Source: Pseudoneurospora amorphoporcata
Taxonomy: Eukaryota; Ascomycota; Sordariomycetes; Sordariales; Sordariaceae
Direction of reading: 5' to 3'
NCBI GenBank assembly: GCA_033297205.1
Contig: MU859113.1
Coordinates: forward strand, 1-64,000
DNA: 64,000 bases
Shown: one piece after another, positions 21,337-31,063 of the stretch
How the letters are laid out: each line of letters opens with the position of its first letter
How positions within the stretch are numbered: the stretch's first letter is position 1
Notes under the pieces: generated by a model
The model's input: the letters and a program-made list of their open reading frames with translations, nothing else
Told to the model about the DNA's origin: nothing
Databases searched by the model: none
Made by a program: the position numbers and the translations under genes

Positions 21337-22845
21337 ATGGCCTCCGACTCACCACCACGACGATCAACCTCACCCTCACCCTCACCCTCACCCTCCGAAA
21401 AGAAAGACTCGGACCCCGAACGCCATCATGACTTCCCCCCCAGCGAAACCGACCCCACAGCAGCCGGAACGGCAGAAGTCCTCGACCCCAAATCCCAAGC
21501 CGCCCTCCTCCTCAAGCTCGACTCCGTCTTCGTCCCCATCATCATGCTCGTCTACCTCTCCTGCTTCCTCGACCGCTCCAACATCGGTAACGTCAAAGTA
21601 GCCGGCATGCCCGAAGACATCCACGCTACCCCGGCCCAGTTCTCCACCGCCGTGTCCGTGTTCTACGCCACCTACGTCGCCTTCGAAGCGCCCTGGGCCA
21701 TCCTGCTCAAGCGGCTGACGCCCCGCGTCACGCTTACCACTTTATGCGTGGTGTGGAGCTTGACGACCATTTTCTCGGGGTTCATCACCAATATCGGGGG
21801 ACTGTATGCGGCGCGCTTGGTCCTGGGCGCGTGCGAGGGCGGGCTTTTTCCGGGACTGAATTTGTATTTGACCATGGTGTATAAGCGGGAGGAGCAAGCG
21901 AAGCGGGTGTCGTACTTGTTTGTGTGCACGGCCATCGCTGGTGCGTTCGGCGGGTTGCTGGCCTATTTGATTCTCAAGATGGACGGGATCGGGGGCCAGG
22001 CCGGGTGGCGGTGGGTTTACTACATCGAGGGCATCTTCAGCATCCTGATTGGGCTGCTGGTGTGGTTCGCGCTGCCGAATGATCCGACTGAGGCCTACTT
22101 TTTGAACGAAGAGGAGAAGCACATGATGAGGGTCAGGGCAAGGCAGAGGGCGCAGTACATGGGCAGCGAGGAGTTCAGCTGGGAGGAGATCCGGTACGCC
22201 CTCAAGGACAAGAAGATGTGGATCAGCGGTGCGATCCAGTTTTGCCAGGATATACTGCTGTACGGGTTCAGCACGTTCTTGCCGAGTATTATCCAGAGCA
22301 TGGGCCATGATAGCGTGGAGGCGCAGTACCTGACTATTCCAGTGTATATCACGGGCGGGCTGTTCTTCATGGCGCTGGCGTTTTTGTCGGATAAGCTTTG
22401 TGTGAGGGGACCGTTGGTGGCCTTCGCCAATGTGTTTGGGATCTTGGGATACATCTTGATCATCTGCCCGACGAGCAACGGGGTCAAGTTCTTTGGGACG
22501 TTCCTCTGCTCCGCCGCGGTGTACAGTGGTCCGGGACTCAACCTGACCTGGCTCAATGTCAACGTCGCCCCGCACTATCGGAGAGCGGCGGCGATCGGGT
22601 TCCAGCAGACGATCGGCAACACGGCAGGCATCGTGGCCGGGCAGATCTATCGGGAGAAGCCGTATTTGCTGGGGAACGCGTTCTCGCTGGGGGCCTTGAT
22701 TGTGGCGGAGGTCCTGATTGCCGGGTTGTGGTTGTATATCCGGTCGTGTAATCGGAAGAAGGAGAGGATAAGTCGAGGCGAGGTTGAAGATACGAGGAAG
22801 GTAAAGACGGGCGATGGGGAGTTGGACTATAAGTATCATCTGTGA
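21337..22845 (+). CDS. MFS transporter, anion:cation symporter (Dal5/TNA1-like) family
   Basis: An intronless frame encodes 502 residues. The N-terminal about 45 residues are a cytosolic Ser/Pro tail with a PSPSPSPS repeat from TCACCC-type codon slippage. The first helix follows, with LDRSNIGN, the signature loop of the Dal5/nicotinate-permease (ACS) family. LVLGACEGGLFPGLNLYLTM in helix 4 and the GWRWVYYIEG segment after helix 6 are also characteristic. Twelve membrane segments can be counted, six on each side of a central charged loop (about 260-290). Substrates in this family are small carboxylic acids, vitamins, allantoate or dipeptides. Which one applies here is unknown. Confidence 0.88.
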   Translation: MASDSPPRRSTSPSPSPSPSEKKDSDPERHHDFPPSETDPTAAGTAEVLDPKSQAALLLKLDSVFVPIIMLVYLSCFLDRSNIGNVKVAGMPEDIHATPAQFSTAVSVFYATYVAFEAPWAILLKRLTPRVTLTTLCVVWSLTTIFSGFITNIGGLYAARLVLGACEGGLFPGLNLYLTMVYKREEQAKRVSYLFVCTAIAGAFGGLLAYLILKMDGIGGQAGWRWVYYIEGIFSILIGLLVWFALPNDPTEAYFLNEEEKHMMRVRARQRAQYMGSEEFSWEEIRYALKDKKMWISGAIQFCQDILLYGFSTFLPSIIQSMGHDSVEAQYLTIPVYITGGLFFMALAFLSDKLCVRGPLVAFANVFGILGYILIICPTSNGVKFFGTFLCSAAVYSGPGLNLTWLNVNVAPHYRRAAAIGFQQTIGNTAGIVAGQIYREKPYLLGNAFSLGALIVAEVLIAGLWLYIRSCNRKKERISRGEVEDTRKVKTGDGELDYKYHL

Positions 22846-23216
22846 TGGACGTTAATGGAAACGGGGCTTATGCGTACACAATCCTTAACGATACTTGCGA
22901 GCTTGGTGCCTACAGATCTCCTGCCTTTGCAACATCTCATCACATCGGTTGTCATCTGCACAGGCCATGCATCGTACTACCAACAGGCGGGTAGGTAACA
23001 GACGGCACTGCTGCGGTACTGCAACGGGCATGCAAATCAACGCAGGTGGTATCAGAAAGGGGCTAACATTGACGACGAGTGACAAAAGCAACAACTAGTA
23101 TGAGCGTATTGGGAGAGTTGTCCGTCAGCAGATGAATACATGACTGGGATGAAACATAAGCAAGAATAGTCGAAGAGGCAGCTACTCGGACGGCAACAAA
23201 AGAAATCGGCAAAAAG
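22846..23216. other. Intergenic region, no gene seen
   Basis: 3' flank of the transporter. Nothing recognisable. Confidence 0.4.
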
Positions 23217-23334
23217 GGCCTGACAGCCATATAACAAGATAGAGTCGCTTCAGTCAAGACCGTTTAAAGTAACGAAGAAAACACAGCAGTCTGAAATGAT
23301 ATGAAAGCCACCTATGGTAAGACCGATGGGGAAG
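23217..23334. repeat. Direct duplication, copy A
   Basis: The sequence starting GGCCTGACAGCCAT and containing CGCTTCAGTCAAGACC recurs at 23541-23655, 324 bp downstream. The copies are clearly homologous but diverged by scattered substitutions and small gaps. The MITE at 23416-23533 lies between them. Confidence 0.7.
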
Positions 23335-23415
23335 ACTTTTCAAGACCGTTTGTGGAAAGGATTCCCGACCTGTCCTGTCCCTCCAAGATTCGAATACATG
23401 TCTCTTTCACGCTTA

Positions 23416-23533
23416 GGCCGTGTTCGTTCCGGAAGTAGTGCAGTAAAAGAAGCTCTTCTCTCCCTAACCCATGGCGTTTCGGCCACCAAATGAAGGCTTC
23501 TGTCACTGTGCCACTGCCAGAACGAACACGCCC
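23416..23533. mobile_element. Short MITE, 118 bp, PIF/Harbinger-like ends
   Basis: Inverted repeats begin GG(C/G)CGTGTTCGTTC and extend about 28 bp with some six mismatches. The flanks are TTA (left) and TAA (right), compatible with an aged TWA target duplication or a TA duplication. It lies about 230 bp beyond the stop codon of the HET-domain gene. Confidence 0.6.
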
Positions 23534-23540
23534 TAAGGAT

Positions 23541-23655
23541 GGCCTGACGGCCATAAAAATATATTTGTCGCTTCAGTCAAGACCTTATGAAGTAATAAAG
23601 AAAACACAACAGCCTGAATGAATGCAAGATGTCCATCTGGTAGGACTGGTAGGGA
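23541..23655. repeat. Direct duplication, copy B
   Basis: This is the partner of 23217-23334. It starts GGCCTGACGGCCAT only a few bases after the end of the 118-bp MITE and runs towards the HET gene stop codon. The sequence may be a duplicated piece of the HET gene 3' flank. Confidence 0.7.
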
Positions 23656-23763
23656 GAAGCCAAGACCTTCGGTAAGGTAGACATGATCCACGACCCTGTT
23701 CTATCCACCCAACGGTCCCAACATATCCATATCTCCCACTCAACGTATGAACTGCACAGAAGT

Positions 23764-25947
23764 TCATATGAGTTTGAAAGGCGGCCATTCGTCGAAATTG
23801 CGGCGTAAATTGGGTGAGGGTCCAGGCTCTGTGCTGGAGAAATCTAAATGAAGATATCTCTCGAGGGCGCTGTAGTCCCCAAGCACCTCAAATTGCCCAA
23901 GCCGCCGATAAACTGCAAGGCCGCCATTGAAGCCGCAAAAGGCGACCAGAATTCCAACTACGCTATAACTCCTCCGACCGCAAATAGGTAGCAGCCTCAG
24001 CCCGCTCCTCCTCTTGCAGTTCGGGATAGGGCGATCAAGCCATATGCTGGCTTTGTATAATCTTTCTTCGTTGGAATAGCTCGGTACAGAGCACATTGCT
24101 TCAATGCGATGTTCCGATTGACCGTATCGCAGAATCTTCCGAAAGTCAAGCCAGGGGATGAATTTTCCACGTAGGGTGATGCCCGTATATGCCAACATGT
24201 CTGAGGATGATGAGGCGCTATCGAGTACAACTTTTGAGATGCATTCATCCGCCGTGATAAAGCGTGGATCAGCAGCTCTTGGGCGATGAGTTGTATTAGC
24301 CCCGAATTCAACCAGCTGCGTCTCAATATCAACAGTGAAGAACGATACCCCCTCAGTGGATATCGCCCATGACCATGAAGGGTAGTGTTTGCTAAGCTCG
24401 CGAGCTAAATCGTCGTCCATTGACGTGAGCCATTTCTTAGTATATACCCTTTTCCACGCCAACTGCCTGCAATCCACCAACCATATTCCAGCCACATGGT
24501 ATTGTGCTGGATCAAGGTTAAGAATATGGCCGAATCGGTTGGTAATCCCTTGCAGTGCCGGCATTCTGTCACTTGGCTCGGTCAAGCTCATGACACTGAA
24601 GGTTTTGACGGCGCTTTGCCAAAGCGCCGAAAACCTTTGGATTGTCGTTGATCCCATTTCCGGGAAATTGGCGAAGCTGGCGGGATCTCTCAAAGCCTTC
24701 TTCAAGCGAAAAGGCGTATCTTGGTCGGGTACACGCAACCGAATAGTCTCCGAAGCTGTGCCCTCAAAACACTCCCAGACAAGCTGGATACCGAAGTTTA
24801 AGGTCCGAGTCGACAGTACTCTTTCTTGAAACGTCCATCCTCTCTTGTAAAGAGGAGCCTCACGGGTCAAGTCAGGGGCTTCGGCATTGTATCCCAGGAA
24901 ACCCCAACTTTCTCCAGATGGATCGCTCAGCACACAATCAAAGACTACCAGAGAATCTCGATAAGCCCGAAGACCATCTGCCTTTTCGCCCATAGCCGCA
25001 GCAATATTTAGAACACCTCTTTCATAGATAAAATTCATCAACGCAGCCTGCTCGTTCCAATCTTTGGTGTCGTCTTGTATGATGCATAATGCGTCTATCC
25101 AAAGATACTGAATTCCGAGATGGCGTGCCACTGTAACAGCATCGTGGTAGACCTGAGGCCAGGTGTTGGTTGGAATACCATTGTAGTATAGAGTATGGTT
25201 CTTTTGCGTCAGCCGAGTCTTGTGTACGTGGGTAGTCCAGCGGTAGCTGAGCGTCATATAATCAACATCATCGACATCAAGGAAGTGGTTGACTAGCCGG
25301 CAGGTGTAGTTATGCCTGTCCTGATATCGGATGTTGATAAGCCGTATAGACTTTGACCTTCGCGACCCGAGAGTCATCAGTTTGCCTGGTCTGCAATGTT
25401 GGTGAGTATGTCGACACAGAGACAACCACTCCTTAGCTCGGTCCAGGGAAGAAGAACACATATTGGAGTCGGGCGAAGGAAAGCTTCGAACGTCGAGTGA
25501 CGACCGGCTCTCAAGATGATCCAGTCGCTCAAGATGAAGTAGAGGGAACCGCTTTTCCCTAGTAGACTGGATGAACGTTACGCATAGCTTAAGGTGATTA
25601 CGGGACTGGTGCCCAATCAGCCCCAACTTGATTCGAGTCTCCATAGTGGTTTGAGGACCGCCGCAGAAATTACGAAGCCTGTCCAGCAGCTTCGTACACA
25701 GATGACAGCCAAAAGCGGCAGCGATGCTAATATCTCGCACGGTACACCGTCGTAAGAGGTAATACGGCGAGCTGTCGGTAATGAAAGGCCATTCTCCATG
25801 TGGAGGAAAGTTTGCGCGACACGCATCGCAAAGGTGGTGTAGGAGTCGTGCGGTCGCAGTTTGCGAAGTTGGACTCTCGCAGGATTCCATGTTGAAAGGG
25901 CTTGACGTCTGGGAAAGATGTTGGGCCGGGAGCAAGTTGGGCTGCAT
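23764..25947 (-). CDS. HET (heterokaryon incompatibility) domain protein
   Basis: A single exon encodes 727 residues from the first ATG (25947, MQPNLLPAQ). Another ATG at 25890 is possible. HET-domain blocks are in order: YMTLSYRWT, then YLWIDALCIIQDD with DWNEQAALMNFIYERGVLNI, then LYKRGWTFQERVLSTRTLNFG. The N-terminus carries a CDAC...CHLC cysteine pattern often found before HET domains in this family. HET proteins mediate non-self recognition and regulated cell death when unlike fungal individuals fuse. Some alleles are inactive as incompatibility genes. No NACHT or WD-repeat partner domain is present. The start codon lies 58 bp from a 292-bp MITE, and a second MITE lies past the 3' end. 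Confidence 0.88.
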   Translation of the reverse strand: MQPNLLPAQHLSQTSSPFNMESCESPTSQTATARLLHHLCDACRANFPPHGEWPFITDSSPYYLLRRCTVRDISIAAAFGCHLCTKLLDRLRNFCGGPQTTMETRIKLGLIGHQSRNHLKLCVTFIQSTREKRFPLLHLERLDHLESRSSLDVRSFPSPDSNMCSSSLDRAKEWLSLCRHTHQHCRPGKLMTLGSRRSKSIRLINIRYQDRHNYTCRLVNHFLDVDDVDYMTLSYRWTTHVHKTRLTQKNHTLYYNGIPTNTWPQVYHDAVTVARHLGIQYLWIDALCIIQDDTKDWNEQAALMNFIYERGVLNIAAAMGEKADGLRAYRDSLVVFDCVLSDPSGESWGFLGYNAEAPDLTREAPLYKRGWTFQERVLSTRTLNFGIQLVWECFEGTASETIRLRVPDQDTPFRLKKALRDPASFANFPEMGSTTIQRFSALWQSAVKTFSVMSLTEPSDRMPALQGITNRFGHILNLDPAQYHVAGIWLVDCRQLAWKRVYTKKWLTSMDDDLARELSKHYPSWSWAISTEGVSFFTVDIETQLVEFGANTTHRPRAADPRFITADECISKVVLDSASSSSDMLAYTGITLRGKFIPWLDFRKILRYGQSEHRIEAMCSVPSYSNEERLYKASIWLDRPIPNCKRRSGLRLLPICGRRSYSVVGILVAFCGFNGGLAVYRRLGQFEVLGDYSALERYLHLDFSSTEPGPSPNLRRNFDEWPPFKLI

Positions 25948-26004
25948 TATACTTGGGGGCTGGGGGGTTGAGAAAAGTCCCACCACCACAACACCCCCAA
26001 GTAA

Positions 26005-26296
26005 GGCGTTGTTCGGTGGACGCGGAAATGGCTTTCTGAAATGAAGTTTTCAGGAGGGAATGCATTGGCCTTCCTGAACCGGATTTTGGTTTCCAGCAGA
26101 TCTGAGGTGCGGAAATGCTGCTTCTAAATTTCATAAAAGAAGGCGATAATCTGATTGGTCAAATTGCCAATGTGGATACCAGAAATTTCAGAAGCTGGAT
26201 TTCCAGGCAAAATCAGTTCCGGGCATTCGAACAGGCTTCTGAAATCGGGCTTCTGAACCTTTTAGAAGGCCATTTCCGCGTGCACCGAACAACGCC
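26005..26296. mobile_element. MITE, 292 bp, PIF/Harbinger-like, between HET gene and btn1
   Basis: Terminal inverted repeats of about 37 bp begin GGCGTTGTTCGGTG(G/C)ACGCG and carry only three mismatches. The flanks are TAA on the left and TAG on the right, a possible 3-bp duplication with one change. The interior repeats the motif GAAATTTCAGAAG and similar AT-rich pieces and has no coding capacity. It sits 58 bp upstream of the HET start codon and 46 bp beyond the btn1 stop codon. Confidence 0.75.
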
Positions 26297-26342
26297 TAGC
26301 CCCATCCTTCTTCGAGCAATCCCCGGCGGTAAGTCTCGCCAA

Positions 26343-27807
26343 TCAGCCAGCCTTGATGCGCCTGCACCAATCCCGGCCATGGTCAACCTGCCAGTTGCAC
26401 AGCCATACCTCCATAGCCATGCTGAGGAAACCAGCCACGCAGATACCGCCACTGTCGCTGACCGAGGTAGCACCCAAGCTGAATTCACGATCCTTGGCAG
26501 GCACGTTCTCCATAATTTCAGCAAAGGTATTGACGTAGACAGCGCCGCCGAGCAGACCCTCCCAAAAGATGATAACAAAAACGATGTACACAGACGGGAT
26601 GAAATTGAACAGAGCGTGCAATGTAAGCAGAACGAGGTTGGCGATTTGGAGTAGAGACGGGAGATATAAGTGGTGGATGCGGATGAAAGGGGTCGACGAG
26701 CGCGAGACGAAAACACCGACTTGGTAGAGGAAACCATAAAAGGGGTAAAACGACCTGAACTCGGTAAAGGGCGATGAATCGAGCGGGAAGAGTAAAGTCG
26801 GGGAGACGCCTTGGTTGATGGTGTATTCGGCAATGTAGACTAGCAAAAGTGGAAGCATGTACGGGACGAAGAGCGACTTGGATCGTCGGATTTTGGCAGC
26901 AAGTGAATGATTCCGAGCATCTTCCGTGGGGTGCGATGAATATGCCGTGGCAGCGACTGCAGGTCCGGGGGCAAGAAGGCTGGATGATGCGGTGCTCGTA
27001 GGAATATCGACAAAGCTGTCCTCCGCCCCCTCTCTGTCTTCCTGGAAAGAGTCACGATTGGCAAGGGGTTCGTAGGTCTTGCGGGCACTCGCGCGCAGTG
27101 GCCCATGCGGGAGGATCATGAAGAAGCTGACAAGCATAATGACGGGCAGAAATGCAGAGGCGAGCAAGCTTGTCTTGACGCTGAGGCCGATCCAATCCGT
27201 CAGCACCACATACAAAAGGGACCCGACGAGACCTGCACCGCCAGTACCACTACCCCAAGCGGCCAGACTCATGTGACCGTAGTAATGTGTGAGACCCAAG
27301 AAGCTCAGCTCGCCGCCACCACTGCTGATGCTGGACAAGACGACCCCGATCAGCTTGACGGCCACCGATCGAGACGGCGGCGTGAAGGCGATAAGCAGCA
27401 TGCCAGCGGAAGAAAGAGCGACGAAGATGAAAATGCGGGCGGCGTAAGGTATGCGATGGATGAAGTAGGGAGCAACGAGCTTGGTCAGGAAGCTGGGCAT
27501 GACATCGGCCAGGAGGACAACACCCTTGGGAATGCCATTTCCGACCAGGTCTTGGGCGGCAGAGAGGACGATGACGTAGAGGACATTGTTGACGAGGCCT
27601 AATATGAGATGTTAGCACATATCGCAAGAACCAGATGAAGGGGAACATAGACGCACCAAGCAGCCAGAATGCGATGAAGACAGCGGTGTCTACACTCGGA
27701 AGGAGACTGGAGAGACGGGCACGGTAGAGAGCCCACGATGACGAAGGGGCACCAGGCAGGGGGAACTGGAACCCGGAGGAGGAAGACGAACTGTTCATTG
27801 TACTCAT
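26343..27807 (-). CDS. btn1: CLN3/battenin family vacuolar membrane protein (Btn1)
   Basis: Exons 27657-27807 and 26343-27598, with an intron 27599-27656 (GTGCGT, GCTAAC branch, TTAG), encode 468 residues. Family signatures include FIAFWLLGLVNNVLYVIVLS at the first junction, GELSFLGLTHYYG, YMLPLLLVYIAEYTINQGVS, and FWEGLLGGAVYVNTF near the C-terminus. About ten to eleven hydrophobic segments are visible, interrupted by a hydrophilic loop (about 210-260). Battenin acts in the vacuole/lysosome membrane in pH and basic amino-acid homeostasis; human CLN3 defects cause juvenile Batten disease. The start is the ATG at 27807 (MSTMNSSSS), because the frame lacks an upstream ATG. It diverges from trp-3 across about 630 bp. 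Confidence 0.93.
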
Positions 27808-28434
27808 GGGAGGCAATGAAGGGTATAGGTGCAGTTGGACGATTGGAGGTTGGCGACGACCGAAGGAAAGGGATGCCTGCTGCGACGTTGACCGCCTGCC
27901 TGCCGGTAGTGGTTACATGGGGCTCATAGCTGGAGCTCCGTGGCAGGCAAGCAGGCAAATTTGAGGCGAAGAAGATGCCAAGACACTAGCGATTTGTGGC
28001 AGCGGGCCCTGCAGGGTCCGGGATCGGTGGCAACCTCGCAGTGGGCGGGATGGCGGGGCAGCCGTGCCGCCAGTGGTCAATTGAAGTCGATTGAAACACG
28101 GCGAAAGAAGAGACTGAAAAATCGGGCGAGTCAAACAAGGCGACATCGGGTTTTGCGGGGCGAACAGGTCGTCTTCTCGGTCAAAGCAATTCCGTTCCTG
28201 TATGTGCACTGACTGTCATCCACCGGAGTCATTCACTGGAGTCATCCACTCTGACAAGGGCCACATTTCCTTGCCTTTTATCCTTTGTTCCTGGTCAACG
28301 AACAACCACCCACCACTCCCTTCCCTCCTCGGTTCCTGGATTTCTTCAAGGTCTGCTTCAACCGCTTCTCTCCCGCTTAGCATTGTGCAGAAGTCATTAT
28401 CCATCCAGCTGCACTCATACACCACCGCTACACC
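27808..28434. promoter_or_regulatory. Divergent promoter region of btn1 and trp-3
   Basis: This 627-bp region separates the two start codons. The trp-3-proximal part holds two TGACTC cores and then a pyrimidine-rich leader. No gene is visible. Confidence 0.6.
28226..28244 (-). promoter_or_regulatory. Paired TGACTC cores upstream of trp-3
   Basis: TGACTC is present on the minus strand at 28226-28231 and 28239-28244, spaced 13 bp apart and about 190-210 bp before the trp-3 ATG. TGACTC is the core of the CPC1/Gcn4 site that drives general amino-acid (cross-pathway) control, which is known to act on Neurospora tryptophan genes. Both sites deviate from the full ATGACTCAT palindrome. Confidence 0.45.
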
Positions 28435-30689
28435 ATGGAGGGTATCAAGCAGACTTTTGCGCGCTGCAAGGCCCAGAACAGGGTATGTTTGACATATTCT
28501 CAGTCTTTGTTCAACATGATGCTAACATCTCTCCTCAACAGCCCGCGCTCGTCACCTATGTCACGGCCGGTTTCCCCCTGCCCGAGCAGACCCCCGATGT
28601 TCTCCTGGCCATGGAGAAGGGCGGCGCCGACGTGATCGAGCTCGGCGTCCCCTTTACCGACCCCATTGCCGATGGCCCGACCATCCAGACTGCCAACACG
28701 GTAAGCAGAAGAAGCGCCGCATCACCAATGGCACGCAACACCTCTCTGACACTCTTGGTTTCCCTATAGATTGCTCTCCAGCATGGCGTCACCATTCACT
28801 CGACCCTGCAGATGGTCCGCGACGCCCGCCAGCGCGGCCTCAAGGCCCCTGTCCTGCTCATGGGCTACTACAACCCTCTTCTCAGCTACGGCGAGGAGCG
28901 TCTCCTCACCGACTGCAAGGAGGCCGGCGTCAACGGCTTCATCATTGTCGACTTGCCCCCTGAGGAGGCTGTCTCTTTCCGCCAGCTCTGCAGCCGTGGT
29001 GGTCTCTCTTACGTCCCTCTTATTGCGCCCGCCACCTCGGACGCCCGTATGCGCGTTCTCTGCCAGCTCGCCGACTCCTTCATCTACGTCGTTTCCCGCC
29101 AGGGTGTCACCGGTGCTTCCGGCACTCTCAACGCCAACCTTCCCGAGCTCCTCGACCGCGTCAAGAAGTACAGCGGCGACAAGCCCGCTGCCGTTGGTTT
29201 TGGTGTCAGCACCCATGAGCACTTCACCTCTGTTGGCGCCATTGCCGATGGTGTCGTTGTTGGTAGCATGATCATCACCACTCTCCAGAAGGCTGTCAAG
29301 GGCGAGGAGCCCCAGGCTGTCCAGGAGTACTGCTCTTACCTTTGCGGCCGCACCTTTAAAGAGTCCGCTCACGAGCTCAACATGGGTGAGGCTCTCGAAG
29401 CCGCCAAGGAGCCCTCGGGTACCGCCACCGTCGATAGCGTCGTCACCGAGGCCGACATTGACTCTCAGCTCGCCGCTCTCCACGGCACCATCCCCAAGCG
29501 TTTCGGTGAGTTCGGTGGTCAGTACGTTCCCGAGGCGCTCATGGATTGTCTTTCCGAGCTTGAGGAGGGTTTCAACAAGATCAAGGACGATCCCGCTTTC
29601 TGGGAAGAGTACCGCTCTTATTACCCATGGATGGGTCGTCCCGGTCAGCTTCACAAGGCCGAGCGTCTCACCGAGTATGCTGGTGGCGCCAATATCTGGT
29701 TGAAGCGTGAAGATCTCAACCACACCGGTTCCCACAAGATCAACAACGCTCTCGGCCAGCTGCTTCTCGCCCGCAGGCTCGGCAAGAAGAAGATTATCGC
29801 CGAGACCGGTGCCGGTCAGCACGGTGTTGCTACCGCTACCGTGTGCGCCAAGTTCGGCATGGAGTGCACCGTCTTCATGGGTGCCGAGGATGTCCGTCGC
29901 CAGGCTCTCAACGTCTTCCGCATGAAGCTTCTTGGCGCCAAGGTCGTCGCCGTCGAGGCCGGCAGCCGCACCCTCCGCGACGCCGTCAACGAGGCTCTCC
30001 GCTACTGGGTCGTCCACCTCGCCGATACCCACTACATCATCGGCTCCGCCATCGGCCCTCACCCCTTCCCCACCATTGTGCGCACCTTCCAGTCCGTCAT
30101 CGGTAACGAGACCAAGCAGCAGATGCTGGAGAAGCGCGGCAAGCTTCCCGATGCCGTCGTCGCCTGCGTTGGTGGTGGTAGCAATGCCGTCGGCATGTTC
30201 TACCCCTTCTCCAACGACCCCAGCGTCAAGCTCCTCGGTGTTGAGGCCGGTGGTGACGGTGTCGACACCCCCCGCCACAGTGCCACCCTCACCGCCGGCA
30301 GCAAGGGTGTCTTGCACGGTGTCCGTACCTACATCCTGCAGAACCAGCACGGCCAGATCACGGACACCCACTCCGTCTCTGCCGGTCTCGATTACCCCGG
30401 TGTCGGCCCCGAGCTGTCCAACTGGAAGGATTCCCTGCGCGCCGAGTTCGTGGCTGCCACGGATGCTCAGGCCTTTGAGGGTTTCCGTCTGATGTCCCAG
30501 CTGGAGGGTATCATCCCTGCGCTGGAGTCTTCTCACGGTATCTGGGGCGCTTTGCAGCTGGCCAAGACCATGAAGCCGGATGAGGATGTTGTCATCTGCT
30601 TGTCTGGTCGTGGTGACAAGGATGTTCAGAGCGTTGCTGATGAGCTTCCTATTATCGGCCCCAAGATTGGCTGGGACTTGCGCTTCTAA
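28435..30689 (+). CDS. trp-3: Bifunctional tryptophan synthase
   Basis: Exons 28435-28482, 28542-28700 and 28770-30689 encode 708 residues. The introns (60 and 69 bp) have GCTAAC and CTGAC branch points. The N-terminal alpha domain (about 1-270) splits indole-3-glycerol phosphate. It shows VIELGVPFTDPIADGP with the catalytic Glu and Asp, and VSRQGVTG. A linker follows, then the beta domain (about 310-708), which condenses indole with serine on pyridoxal phosphate. The cofactor lysine is K392 in NHTGSHKINN, and GGGSNA holds the phosphate. Alpha-beta fusion in one chain is characteristic of fungi, and length and sequence fit the N. crassa enzyme as I know it. It catalyses the last step of tryptophan synthesis in the cytosol. 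A long antisense open frame is only a codon-bias shadow. Confidence 0.98.
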
Positions 30690-31063
30690 GTGCGCCGTTC
30701 TGGGCTTGTGTTTTTGGAAAAAGAAGCACTAAAAAGTTTGAAGCATCTGATACTATATACCTTCGATTCGTCGCACCATTTAAACCACACACTGTTCACC
30801 GGGTAAAACTGGTGGATGGATCACCAATAGATTCCCTGTTTCAGGTGCTTGATTATTCTCATTAATTCTGCGGTGGCTTGTCAGTGACTGTAATTGCATC
30901 TCATTTAAAGATTGGAGATGGCGAAGAAATACCATTCTTGAAGCCATATTCCTTTGGCCCCCTGGTATCATACCTAACAATGCCCAGACGCCCGTGATCA
31001 TATCTCGTAGCTCATACATCCGATTATAACTCTTGACATTCAATCCTCCCTTATCACCCTCAC
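30690..31063. other. Convergent 3' region of trp-3 and the augmin-like gene
   Basis: AT-richer sequence between two facing stop codons. I see only 3' UTR-like sequence. Confidence 0.45.

Noticed and set aside
28764..30536. 590-codon open frame antisense to trp-3
   Set aside because: It mirrors the GC-biased third positions of the trp-3 beta domain, has no domain of its own, and disappears where the sense coding ends.
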